A stretch of DNA of 7,225 bases, taken from NCBI GenBank assembly GCA_947254025.1, contig CAMYBS010000038.1:1-7225 (forward strand). The letters run 5' to 3'. Source of the stretch: an uncultured Clostridia bacterium. Lineage in GTDB: Bacteria > Bacillota > Clostridia > Tissierellales > Peptoniphilaceae. Both the position numbers and the translations under genes were made by a program. Of this stretch, positions 1 to 5,930 are shown piece by piece (position 1 is the stretch's first letter; each line of letters starts with the position of its first letter). The notes beneath the pieces are model-generated. The model was not told the DNA's origin and did not search any database. It worked only from the letters and a program-made list of their open reading frames with translations.

Positions 1-1814
1 AGAATGATTCTTTGAAGAGACTGTCTACTAATGACGTCTCTTCTACTTATGCTGTTGACAATAGTGGAATCATTTTTGTAAAGTCTGATGAAAAAAGAAA
101 GTATGCGTCTATTGTTTACCGCTTAAGCTTTACTGGCGGAGAGAGACAGGAGCTATTTAGGCTTATGTACCCTATAAACAGTGTGCGCGTTTTGGATGAG
201 GACAATCTTGTGCTTACTATCTCAAACTCTGAGAAGATTAGGCACTTTAAGGACATGGATCAGGAGACTTATGAGAAGAAGTCGGCTGAGATTAAACAAG
301 AGGACGACTACACTATATATGACGAGATTCCTTTCTACTTAAATGGCGCTGGCTACATCAACAAGATTCGTACTTCGCTTGCCATCTACAATATAAAGAG
401 TGGCGCTCTTAAGATTCTTACTGATGACTTTACTAATGTATCTAGCTACGACATAGCTCCTGACAAGTCGGAGATTATCTACACTTCGGAGTCATACACT
501 GACAAGGCGCCTTTAAAGAGTCAGCTTTATGTATATAGCTTTGAGAGCGATAAATCTGTGAAGCTTGAGTACGATGAGGGCTTAACTTACTACGGACCAC
601 GCTACGCAGATGGAGATGTCTTTATATTTGCGACTGACCAAGAGGCGCACGGCATAAACCAAAATATGAAGGTCTACCTGATCGACAAGTCTAAGGAAGG
701 CATTAAGTGCATTAACGATGACTTTGATATGTCCATCGGCTCATCTGTTGGATCGGACCTTCGTTATGGCGGCGGCTACTCATTTAGGGCAGTGAAGGAC
801 AAGCTTTACTTCATAGCTACACTTGCGAATAGCGCAGATCTATTCGCCATTGACAAGGCTGGCAAAGTGGAAAGACTTTCTAAGGTTGTAGGCTCTGTTG
901 ACGAGTTTGACGTCTGTGAGAGTGGCATCTACGCCATCGGCATGCTTGACTACAACTTGCAAGAGGTCTACAAGTTTGAAGAGGGCAAGTTTAAGAAAGT
1001 GACAGCCATAAACGAGGCTTTAGTGAAGGCTTGGAAGGCTAAGCCATATGAGAAGATTACTTTTAAGAATGACGATATTGACTTTGAGGGCTTTGTGATT
1101 AAGCCTGATGGATACAAGAAGGGCAAGAAATACCCTGCGATACTTGAGGTGCACGGAGGACCTAAGACTGTTACTGGGGAGCTTCTATATCACGAGTACT
1201 TATACTTTGCAAAGCAAGGCTACTTTGTTTTATTCACTAACCCAAGAGGTGCTGATGGTAGAGGCAACGACTTTATGAATATCAGAGGTAAGTACGGCAC
1301 TATCGACTTCGACGATTTGATGAAGTTCACGGATGCGGCTTTGGAAAGGTATGAGGACATAGACAGGGACAACCTTCACGTAACGGGTGGTAGCTACGGC
1401 GGCTTTATGACTAACTGGATCATAGGTCACACTAACAGGTTCAAGTCGGCTGCGTCGCAACGCTCTATATCGAACTGGCTAAGCTTCTTCGGCGTATCGG
1501 ACATCGGCTACTACTTTGCGACTGATCAAAACCTTGCAGATCCGTTCCTATCGCCTGAAGCGTTATGGGAGCGCTCTCCATTAAAATATGCGAGCGAGGT
1601 CAAGACTCCAACGCTTTTCATACACTCGGACGAGGACTACAGATGCCCACTTGAACAAGGCGTGCAAATGTTTACAGCTCTTAAGTACTTCGGAGTCGAC
1701 TCAAAGATAGTTATCTTCCACGGCGAGAACCACGAGCTAAGCCGTTCGGGTAAGCCAAAGCATAGACAAAGAAGACTTGACGAGATCATTACATGGATTA
1801 AGAAGAGATCGTAA
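1..1814 (+). CDS. S9 family peptidase (acylaminoacyl-peptidase type, S9C), 5' end cut by window edge
   Basis: This is a serine peptidase of the prolyl oligopeptidase clan. The family removes N-terminal residues or acylated residues from short peptides, usually in the cytoplasm. The reading frame is open to the left edge (codons for N-D-S precede the first possible TTG at 12) and no ribosome binding site lies there, so the true start is upstream. Family lengths of about 650 residues suggest roughly 40-60 residues are missing. Numbering from position 12, residues 1 to about 340 are beta-rich, as expected of the propeller domain, and about 345-600 form the alpha/beta hydrolase. The oxyanion segment EVHGGPKT is followed by the nucleophile elbow GGSYGG with Ser461 (1392-1394). 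Asp542 lies in HSDEDYRCP (1635-1637) and His574 in GENHE (1731-1733). The Ser-Asp and Asp-His spacings of 81 and 32 fit the family, so the enzyme should be active. The product ends IKKRS with a TAA stop and is followed by a terminator. Confidence 0.93.
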   Translation, partial: NDSLKRLSTNDVSSTYAVDNSGIIFVKSDEKRKYASIVYRLSFTGGERQELFRLMYPINSVRVLDEDNLVLTISNSEKIRHFKDMDQETYEKKSAEIKQEDDYTIYDEIPFYLNGAGYINKIRTSLAIYNIKSGALKILTDDFTNVSSYDIAPDKSEIIYTSESYTDKAPLKSQLYVYSFESDKSVKLEYDEGLTYYGPRYADGDVFIFATDQEAHGINQNMKVYLIDKSKEGIKCINDDFDMSIGSSVGSDLRYGGGYSFRAVKDKLYFIATLANSADLFAIDKAGKVERLSKVVGSVDEFDVCESGIYAIGMLDYNLQEVYKFEEGKFKKVTAINEALVKAWKAKPYEKITFKNDDIDFEGFVIKPDGYKKGKKYPAILEVHGGPKTVTGELLYHEYLYFAKQGYFVLFTNPRGADGRGNDFMNIRGKYGTIDFDDLMKFTDAALERYEDIDRDNLHVTGGSYGGFMTNWIIGHTNRFKSAASQRSISNWLSFFGVSDIGYYFATDQNLADPFLSPEALWERSPLKYASEVKTPTLFIHSDEDYRCPLEQGVQMFTALKYFGVDSKIVIFHGENHELSRSGKPKHRQRRLDEIITWIKKRS

Positions 1815-1829
1815 TATATAATAGTATAG

Positions 1830-1860
1830 AAGGTGCATATCGCTTGATGTGCACTTTTTT
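1830..1860 (+). terminator. Intrinsic terminator of the S9 peptidase gene
   Basis: A 12-bp stem (arms 1830-1841 and 1846-1857, with two G-T pairs) carries a GCTT loop and runs into six T residues (1855-1860). It begins 16 bases after the peptidase stop codon. It separates the peptidase gene from the following membrane protein gene, which has its own promoter. Confidence 0.85.
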
Positions 1861-1900
1861 ATGTGCGCGTCCAAATATTATCACAGAAAAATCAATTTTG

Positions 1901-1909
1901 TGGTATAAT
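1901..1909 (+). promoter_or_regulatory. Extended -10 promoter for the TRIC-family gene
   Basis: TGG followed by TATAAT (1904-1909) is a perfect extended -10 element. No good -35 hexamer lies 16-18 bp upstream (TCACAG at 1881-1886 is the 17-bp match), which is typical of TG-dependent promoters. The transcript would start near 1916, giving a very short leader. The ribosome binding site AGGAG (1920-1924) lies 5 bases before the ATG at 1930. Confidence 0.7.
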
Positions 1910-1929
1910 TATCCCAGAGAGGAGATACT

Positions 1930-2610
1930 ATGGATTACGAGAAATTTTACTATATAGCAGAAATAGTCGGCACAGTCGCCTTCGCATCGTCGGGAACACT
2001 TGTTGCGATTAGAAAGGGCATGGACATCTTTGGCATAGTGGTCTTGGCCATAATCACAGCGGTGGGTGGCGGCATCATAAGGGACATCACACTAGGCATC
2101 ACTCCGCCCATGGCATTTCGAGACACTACATACACAAGCGTTTCGATAGTGACAGCCTTGATCCTTATCATATTCTTATCGAAGAAGATAAAGATACTCA
2201 GCTTAAAAGGTGTTGACAGAGAATTTATGATTAAATACACTCAAATCGCCTCAGTGCTTGACGCCATAGGCCTTGGCATATTCACAGCCAGTGCCGTAAC
2301 AGTCGGCATAGCGCGCGGCTACATGCACAACCCCTTCCTATTAATCTTCGTCGGCGTGATCACAGGTTGCGGTGGAGGAGTTATGAGAGACCTTTTGTCA
2401 GATACCATACCGATTATATTCACAAAAAACACCATATACGCAGTTGCCTCATTACTTGGAGCTGTAGCCTTCATTATTCTAAGACCATATGGAGCAAACT
2501 TTGCCTTCTTTATGGGAGTTGTGACTACAGTAGTCTTAAGGCTTTTGTCAATGAAGTACAGGTGGAGCCTTCCAGATGTTTCATCAGATCTAGTTGATGG
2601 TGACGATTAA
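1930..2610 (+). CDS. TRIC/UPF0126 family seven-helix membrane protein (trimeric intracellular cation channel type)
   Basis: This 226-residue integral membrane protein has the two-repeat architecture of the bacterial TRIC channels (UPF0126, related to E. coli YadS/YicG). Each repeat carries the signature glycine-rich kink followed by Arg-Asp: GGGIIRD at residues 46-52, then a TLG-x-x-PP segment and a Phe, and GGGVMRD at 148-154. Hydrophobic stretches near residues 9-27, 33-50, 68-84, 105-122, 136-150, 168-184 and 190-205 give about seven helices, and length is normal for the family. Structurally studied bacterial homologues form trimers conducting monovalent cations; amino acid transport has also been proposed for some family members. 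The physiological substrate here cannot be read from sequence. The gene is monocistronic, with its own promoter and terminator, and ends in tandem stops TAATAA. Confidence 0.92.
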   Translation: MDYEKFYYIAEIVGTVAFASSGTLVAIRKGMDIFGIVVLAIITAVGGGIIRDITLGITPPMAFRDTTYTSVSIVTALILIIFLSKKIKILSLKGVDREFMIKYTQIASVLDAIGLGIFTASAVTVGIARGYMHNPFLLIFVGVITGCGGGVMRDLLSDTIPIIFTKNTIYAVASLLGAVAFIILRPYGANFAFFMGVVTTVVLRLLSMKYRWSLPDVSSDLVDGDD

Positions 2611-2622
2611 TAATATGAGTTT

Positions 2623-2654
2623 AAGCTTTGTTCGTTTGCGAGCAGAGCTTTTTT
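2623..2654 (+). terminator. Intrinsic terminator of the TRIC-family gene
   Basis: A 12-bp stem with two G-T pairs (arms 2623-2634 and 2639-2650) and a TTTG loop is followed by a run of six T residues (2649-2654). It starts 12 bases after the stop codon and insulates the downstream DnaA-box region from upstream transcription. Confidence 0.9.
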
Positions 2655-2684
2655 ATTGCAGTGGGCAATATTATAGGGCACGCC

Positions 2685-2819
2685 TGTGGATAAGTCTGTG
2701 GATAAATTAAAAATCACAAGAAAATAGCTTTGTCAAGCACTATTTTTATAAAAATGACCTGTGGATAACGTGGATAAGTATGTTTATAATTGTGAAATAG
2801 CGATCTCTGATGTGGATAA
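2685..2819. other. Cluster of five DnaA-box sequences (candidate oriC or DnaA-titration site)
   Basis: Five copies of the DnaA 9-mer lie in 135 bp, all in the same direction (read as TTATCCACA on the minus strand). Four are perfect TGTGGATAA, at 2685-2693, 2697-2705, 2760-2768 and 2811-2819. One is CGTGGATAA at 2769-2777, directly abutting the third. The perfect consensus 9-mer is not expected to cluster this way by chance. An AT-rich stretch lies immediately to the right (2829-2894), as expected of an unwinding element. Bacterial oriC usually sits beside dnaA, dnaN, rpmH or gyrB, and none of these is in the window. The alternatives are a DnaA-sequestering cluster such as those spread around the B. 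subtilis chromosome, or DnaA control of the gene starting at 2958. The boxes are certain; the role is open. Confidence 0.8.
2721..2755. repeat. Inverted repeat and 14-bp palindrome between DnaA-box pairs
   Basis: AAAATAG (2721-2727) and CTATTTT (2740-2746) form a perfect inverted repeat. An inner GCTT/AAGC alternative pairing is also possible. It overlaps a perfect 14-bp AT-only palindrome, ATTTTTATAAAAAT, at 2742-2755. These elements sit between DnaA boxes 1-2 and boxes 3-4. There is no T-tract configuration typical of a terminator. They may be a protein site or a locally flexible or unwinding element within the DnaA-box cluster. Confidence 0.55.
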
Positions 2820-2828
2820 GCTTGTGTG

Positions 2829-2894
2829 TAAAGTAATTATTAAATATTTTTAATAAATAGAGATAAAGTATTAAGTATAATTATATAAAGTGGA
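2829..2894. other. AT-rich stretch with dyad, possible DNA unwinding element
   Basis: This segment, directly right of the last DnaA box, is roughly 85-90% A+T by eye. It contains a perfect 8-bp inverted repeat, TTATTAAA (2837-2844) and TTTAATAA (2849-2856), around TATT. Its composition and position fit a duplex unwinding element, but it also directly precedes the promoter at 2895 and could simply act as an UP-element-like region. I could not align a convincing run of DnaA-trio triplets next to box 5. Confidence 0.45.
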
Positions 2895-2923
2895 TTGCTT
2901 TTATAACTCTTTAGTAGTATAAT
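2895..2923 (+). promoter_or_regulatory. Promoter of the first secreted CAO-fold protein gene
   Basis: TTGCTT (2895-2900) and a perfect TATAAT (2918-2923) are separated by 17 bp. The same promoter, with the same hexamers and spacing, precedes the paralogue at 4445-4473. The predicted transcript starts near 2930, so an in-frame ATG at 2922 lies inside the -10 region and cannot be the start codon. Confidence 0.82.
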
Positions 2924-3077
2924 GAAGTTAATAAATTCATTTAAGGAGGGTTTTTTAATGAAGAAAAAAATTTCACTGTTACTTGCAATAGTAATGCTAG
3001 TAACACTACTACCAACAGCATTTGCTGAAAGCAAAACAGTAGAGGCTAGAAAGACTAGTCAAAAATTAACTCTTGAT
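2895..3077 (+). repeat. Duplicated promoter, leader and signal-peptide cassette, copy 1
   Basis: From the -35 hexamer through about codon 40 this segment is nearly the same DNA sequence as 4445-4626. Differences are mostly single bases, with one base less between ribosome binding site and ATG in copy 2. Beyond it the two genes diverge quickly. This indicates a tandem gene duplication in which the expression and export module stayed similar while the mature protein changed. Confidence 0.85.
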
Positions 3078-4406
3078 GGCAAAGAAGTAAAGGTTGGCTT
3101 CTACAACATCAATAACTCCAACTACATCAAGCTACGTGACCTTGCTGCTATGTTCAATGGCACAGAAATGAAGTTCGACGTTGCTTATGACAAGGAAAAT
3201 AATTCTTTTATCATTCTAAAGGGCAGAGATTACAAGAAGATTAAAGGCGACCTTGAAGAGCTAAAGGATGAAAAGGCAAAGGCTAAGATGTCAGTTAAAA
3301 ATGTTTTGATAAACCACAACCCTGAAGGCTCTGAAATCTATCAAGAAAAGAGCGCTCAAACTGCTTTTATCAATGGCAACAACTACTTAAAACTTAGAGA
3401 CTTAGCTAAGCTTGTAGGCTTTAGCATCAACTATGACAAGAAGACTAGCACTATAGAACTAGAGTCTAAATATGGAGACGATCCAAGCTATGACGGCTTT
3501 ATAACAAGTGAATTCACTGAAGATGATGAGAAAATTTTTAAGAGAATTATTGGCTTCTACAATGCCATGGCAGATGATAACAAAGAAGATCAAAACAAGT
3601 ATATCAAAGAGCTAACTTTTAATAACTTATCTGATGAAGATTGCCAAAGCTATGTTTCACAATTGAAAGCAAATATTATTAAGTATAACAAGGATTACAT
3701 GGTAGAAAAGAGAATTGAAAACTACGCCGATGGCAAGGGCTACATGGTATTTTTCAACTGTCCTAAATACACAATAACTTTTGACTTCTTTGTGCCAGAA
3801 AGTGGAGACAACTACCTAATAGGTATAAATAGTTACGAAGTAGACCATTATAAGGACGGCTATGCAAAAAATTATTATGACATTAAGGATTTGAACTTTA
3901 GCCTAAACACTGCACCAGTTTGGACTCTTCATTATAATTATGCTAAAAAGGACTATGATGCTGCTTACGAAAACTTCAAGAGCCTAGGACTAGATGGCGA
4001 CAAGGACAAGATGATGAAGCACATTGAAGAAAAGACAAAGGGCTTTGATGTATTGAAGGATAAGTACACTTATACAAGCAGAACAATCAGATTCTTTACA
4101 AGCACAGTTTTAATATATACATTTGACTATGGAACTAAGGATCAACTTGAAATGCAATACAATTACTCACCTTCTTATGTAAGTTTAAGTATTACATGCA
4201 GAACAAAAGATGAAAAGAAAGAAGAAGTAAAAGAAGATAAGAAAGAAGATAAGAAGGAAGAAGTGAAAGAAGATAAGAAGGAAGAAGTGAAAGAGGATAA
4301 GAAAGAAGAAGTGAAAGAAGATAAGAAAGAAGACACAAAAGAAGTAAAAGAAGAAAAAGATACTAAGGTAGAAAAAGATACTAAGGTAGAAAAAGAAAAT
4401 AAATAG
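2958..4406 (+). CDS. Secreted protein with copper-amine-oxidase N-terminal-like fold and C-terminal Lys/Glu repeat tail
   Basis: This 482-residue exported protein starts at the ATG at 2958, 8 bases after AAGGAGG (2943-2949). Residues 1-23 form a signal peptide: MKKK, a hydrophobic core, and a TAFA-ES cleavage site. Residues about 35-170 match the Cu_amine_oxidN1-type domain, with two halves each carrying an N-Y-x-K-L-R-D-L-A core and a following FD/INYD strand. The copper oxidase catalytic domain is absent, so no amine oxidase activity is implied; this fold is common in surface proteins of anaerobic Firmicutes. Residues about 185-415 are unrecognised and seem to hold two helix-then-beta units. 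Residues 420-482 are a Lys/Glu-rich tail of KKEEVKED and KDTKVE repeats. No LPXTG motif or C-terminal membrane anchor is visible, so charged-tail retention at the wall or release are both possible. Its paralogue lies immediately downstream. Confidence 0.88.
   Translation: MKKKISLLLAIVMLVTLLPTAFAESKTVEARKTSQKLTLDGKEVKVGFYNINNSNYIKLRDLAAMFNGTEMKFDVAYDKENNSFIILKGRDYKKIKGDLEELKDEKAKAKMSVKNVLINHNPEGSEIYQEKSAQTAFINGNNYLKLRDLAKLVGFSINYDKKTSTIELESKYGDDPSYDGFITSEFTEDDEKIFKRIIGFYNAMADDNKEDQNKYIKELTFNNLSDEDCQSYVSQLKANIIKYNKDYMVEKRIENYADGKGYMVFFNCPKYTITFDFFVPESGDNYLIGINSYEVDHYKDGYAKNYYDIKDLNFSLNTAPVWTLHYNYAKKDYDAAYENFKSLGLDGDKDKMMKHIEEKTKGFDVLKDKYTYTSRTIRFFTSTVLIYTFDYGTKDQLEMQYNYSPSYVSLSITCRTKDEKKEEVKEDKKEDKKEEVKEDKKEEVKEDKKEEVKEDKKEDTKEVKEEKDTKVEKDTKVEKENK
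4215..4334 (+). repeat. 24-bp tandem repeat array encoding KKEEVKED units
   Basis: Full 24-bp units encoding KKEEVKED lie at 4215-4238, 4251-4274, 4275-4298 and 4299-4322. Twelve-base half units encoding KKED lie at 4239-4250 and 4323-4334. The three consecutive units differ at only a few bases. All units are multiples of 3, so copy-number change would keep the frame. The coding strand is almost entirely purine across this array. Confidence 0.9.
4356..4391 (+). repeat. Exact 18-bp tandem duplication encoding KDTKVE twice
   Basis: Two identical 18-bp copies, 4356-4373 and 4374-4391, encode KDTKVE-KDTKVE just before the C-terminal KENK and the TAG stop. Perfect identity suggests a recent duplication. 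It is a second repeat type following the KKEEVKED array. Confidence 0.92.
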
Positions 4407-4414
4407 TTCATACA

Positions 4415-4446
4415 GAAAGAAGGGAGCTTTTGCTCCCTTCTTTCTT
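4415..4446 (+). terminator. Intrinsic terminator of the first CAO-fold gene
   Basis: A perfect 13-bp stem (arms 4415-4427 and 4432-4444) with a TTTT loop lies 8 bases after the stop codon. The T-rich tail is interrupted (TTGCTTTTATATTT). The first six bases of that tail, 4445-4450, are also the -35 hexamer of the next gene, so termination and initiation signals abut. Confidence 0.88.
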
Positions 4447-4473
4447 GCTTTTATATTTCTTAAGTAGTATAAT
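4445..4473 (+). promoter_or_regulatory. Promoter of the second CAO-fold protein gene
   Basis: TTGCTT (4445-4450), a 17-bp spacer and TATAAT (4468-4473) duplicate the promoter at 2895-2923. The ribosome binding site AAGGAGG (4493-4499) lies 7 bases from the ATG at 4507. The -35 hexamer begins at the base following the upstream terminator stem. Confidence 0.82.
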
Positions 4474-4626
4474 GAAGTTAACAAATTTATTTAAGGAGGG
4501 TTTTTTATGAAGAAGAAAATTTCACTGTTACTTGCAATATTAATGCTAGTAACACTACTGCCAACAGCGTTTGCTGAAAGCAAGACAGCCGATGCTAGAA
4601 AGACTAGCCAAAAAATTACGCTTGAC
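4445..4626 (+). repeat. Duplicated promoter, leader and signal-peptide cassette, copy 2
   Basis: This is the second copy of the segment at 2895-3077. Shared blocks include the -10 region, the AAGGAGGGTTTTTT ribosome-binding stretch, and the codons for the signal peptide and the following R-K-T-S-Q-K segment. The DnaA boxes and AT-rich region upstream of copy 1 were not duplicated. Confidence 0.85.
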
Positions 4627-5787
4627 GGACAAGCTGTTGACATTGGCGCTTACAACATTGAAGGGCATAACTATGTAAAACTTCGTGACGTTGCAGCCAT
4701 CATGACAGCTAAAAAGTCACAATTCAACGTTGGATATGATGCTGAAAAGAATTTAGTCATAGTTGAAACAGATAAGCCTTATACTAAAGAAGCTGGTGAC
4801 CTTGCAGCTATCAAAGATGCTAAAGCAAAAGCTGTGTTAGAAGTTAAGAAAATTATGGTTAACGGCGAAGCAAAAGACATAAAGACAGCTCTTATAAAAG
4901 GCAATAATTATATGCAACTAAGAGATCTTGGTAGGCTTGTAGGCTTTGGTGTGGGCTATGATGCAAAGAATAAAACTATCGTTTTGAAGAGTGATGGAAA
5001 GGTAGAAGAAAAAGAAGAAAAGCCGGTAGAAGAAAAGAAAGAAGCAAGTAAAAGTGATGAAGATAAATTAAAGCTTGCAAAAGAACTTTATGATGCATAC
5101 GTTAGGGAAGATATTCCTAAGCTAGAAAAGATTTATAGGGATATATACGGCAATGATAGCTTCAAGGGTTTCTTCGATAAAAATGAAGATAAAGACGGCT
5201 ACTTAGATTTATTTGAAATTAATACTCAAGAAACTGGTGTTGATTATCATAAAGAATATAAAGATATTAAAAAGACTGAGGTAAAATATAACGATACTGA
5301 TATTGTAAGCTACAATTTTAATTATGATAATGTTAAAAGCATGGAAGCATTATTTGTTAAAGGAGATAAAGGCACTATAAATGATGTACGTTTTGGTCCT
5401 GCAGTTGTCGTAGATGACGCTTATTTAAAGAAAATGGAAGAAAATAATCATGATGCTAGTTCTTTGTATAAAATGTTTGACGCTTTATTAAAAGATGATT
5501 ACAAAGCTTTTGCTAAGGCTTATTTTAAATCCGATGATATGCTTTTCACTGAAGATGATACAGTTGAGGAAATTGAGCAATATTATAAAGAGACTTTTGA
5601 TAAAGTTCAAAGCTTTATAAAAAGGACTGGTTTTGATCTAAAGAGTGCCGTTAGGGTAAAAACAATTATTAAAAAATTAGAATATCCAACGGTTACACAA
5701 GTTTTCTATAAAGATAAGAATGGTCATACTTTTGTACATGAGTTTGATGGTTTTATGAAAGTTGATTATAGGTACGGTACTTTCTAA
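4507..5787 (+). CDS. Secreted protein with copper-amine-oxidase N-terminal-like fold, paralogue of the preceding gene
   Basis: This 426-residue exported protein has a signal peptide at 1-23 that differs from its upstream paralogue at one residue, again cleaved after TAFA. Residues about 35-162 form the Cu_amine_oxidN1-type domain, with NYVKLRDVAA and NYMQLRDLGRLVGF cores. A short Lys/Glu linker follows at about 166-187, where the paralogue instead has its charged repeats at the extreme C terminus. Residues about 188-426 look like two alpha-plus-beta units (starting near DKLKLAKELYDAY and SLYKMFDALLKDDYKAF), reminiscent of NTF2/DUF3887-like folds, but I cannot name the family with confidence. 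No catalytic oxidase domain, sortase motif or membrane anchor is seen. It has its own promoter and terminator, and ends TAATAA. A surface or secreted binding role is inference only. Confidence 0.87.
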   Translation: MKKKISLLLAILMLVTLLPTAFAESKTADARKTSQKITLDGQAVDIGAYNIEGHNYVKLRDVAAIMTAKKSQFNVGYDAEKNLVIVETDKPYTKEAGDLAAIKDAKAKAVLEVKKIMVNGEAKDIKTALIKGNNYMQLRDLGRLVGFGVGYDAKNKTIVLKSDGKVEEKEEKPVEEKKEASKSDEDKLKLAKELYDAYVREDIPKLEKIYRDIYGNDSFKGFFDKNEDKDGYLDLFEINTQETGVDYHKEYKDIKKTEVKYNDTDIVSYNFNYDNVKSMEALFVKGDKGTINDVRFGPAVVVDDAYLKKMEENNHDASSLYKMFDALLKDDYKAFAKAYFKSDDMLFTEDDTVEEIEQYYKETFDKVQSFIKRTGFDLKSAVRVKTIIKKLEYPTVTQVFYKDKNGHTFVHEFDGFMKVDYRYGTF

Positions 5788-5816
5788 TAAAGAAATTAAA
5801 TAATTCACAGATAAAG

Positions 5817-5846
5817 AAGGGTCAAGCAACACTGCTTGACCCTTTT
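5817..5846. terminator. Intrinsic terminator between convergent genes, possibly bidirectional
   Basis: A perfect 12-bp stem (arms 5817-5828 and 5833-5844) with an ACAC loop is followed by TTTTC on the plus strand. On the minus strand the stem is followed by CTTTATC. It clearly serves the plus-strand gene ending at 5787, and may also stop minus-strand transcription from the gene ending at 5931. Confidence 0.85.
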
Positions 5847-5879
5847 CATGTTTATAGTATTCGCCAGATAGACGCAAAA

Positions 5880-5930
5880 TTAATTCTTCCACGTCTCTTC
5901 CATATCACTCACCACTTCAAAAAAGTCATC
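5880..5930 (-). other. In-frame coding-like extension after the TGA stop of the DUF3841-type gene
   Basis: On the minus strand, the TGA at 5933-5931 is followed in the same frame by 16 sense codons reading DDFFEVVSDMEETWKN, then TAA (5882-5880). The peptide is acidic and amphipathic with ordinary codons, and resembles a genuine C terminus more than random intergenic sequence. It may be the remains of a longer protein cut by a nonsense change, or a rare readthrough product. Chance is also possible at this length. Confidence 0.4.

Noticed and set aside
1230..2240. Minus-strand ORFs at 1230-1460 and 1950-2240, and plus-strand ORFs at 2367-2597, 5946-6272 and 6739-6936
   Set aside because: All are shadows inside strongly supported genes in other frames, with no initiation signals or recognisable protein features.
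2922..2957. Longer reading of the first secreted protein starting at the ATG at 2922
   Set aside because: That ATG overlaps the -10 TATAAT and lies upstream of the predicted transcript start. The ATG at 2958 has the ribosome binding site and opens a proper signal peptide, as in the paralogue.
4215..4391. CRISPR-like array
   Set aside because: The repeats are short, contiguous, in frame and lack unique spacers; they encode a charged protein tail.
4175..4484. Two minus-strand ORFs rich in Phe, Ser and Leu
   Set aside because: They are low-complexity antisense readings of the polypurine Lys/Glu repeat and terminator, without ribosome binding sites.
2958..5787. Copper amine oxidase enzymes
   Set aside because: Only the N-terminal-like fold is present. 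The large catalytic domain with the topaquinone tyrosine and copper-binding histidines is missing in both proteins.
5677..5892. Minus-strand 71-codon ORF across the convergent terminator
   Set aside because: It runs through a strong terminator hairpin and the 3' end of a well-supported gene on the other strand, and resembles nothing I recognise.
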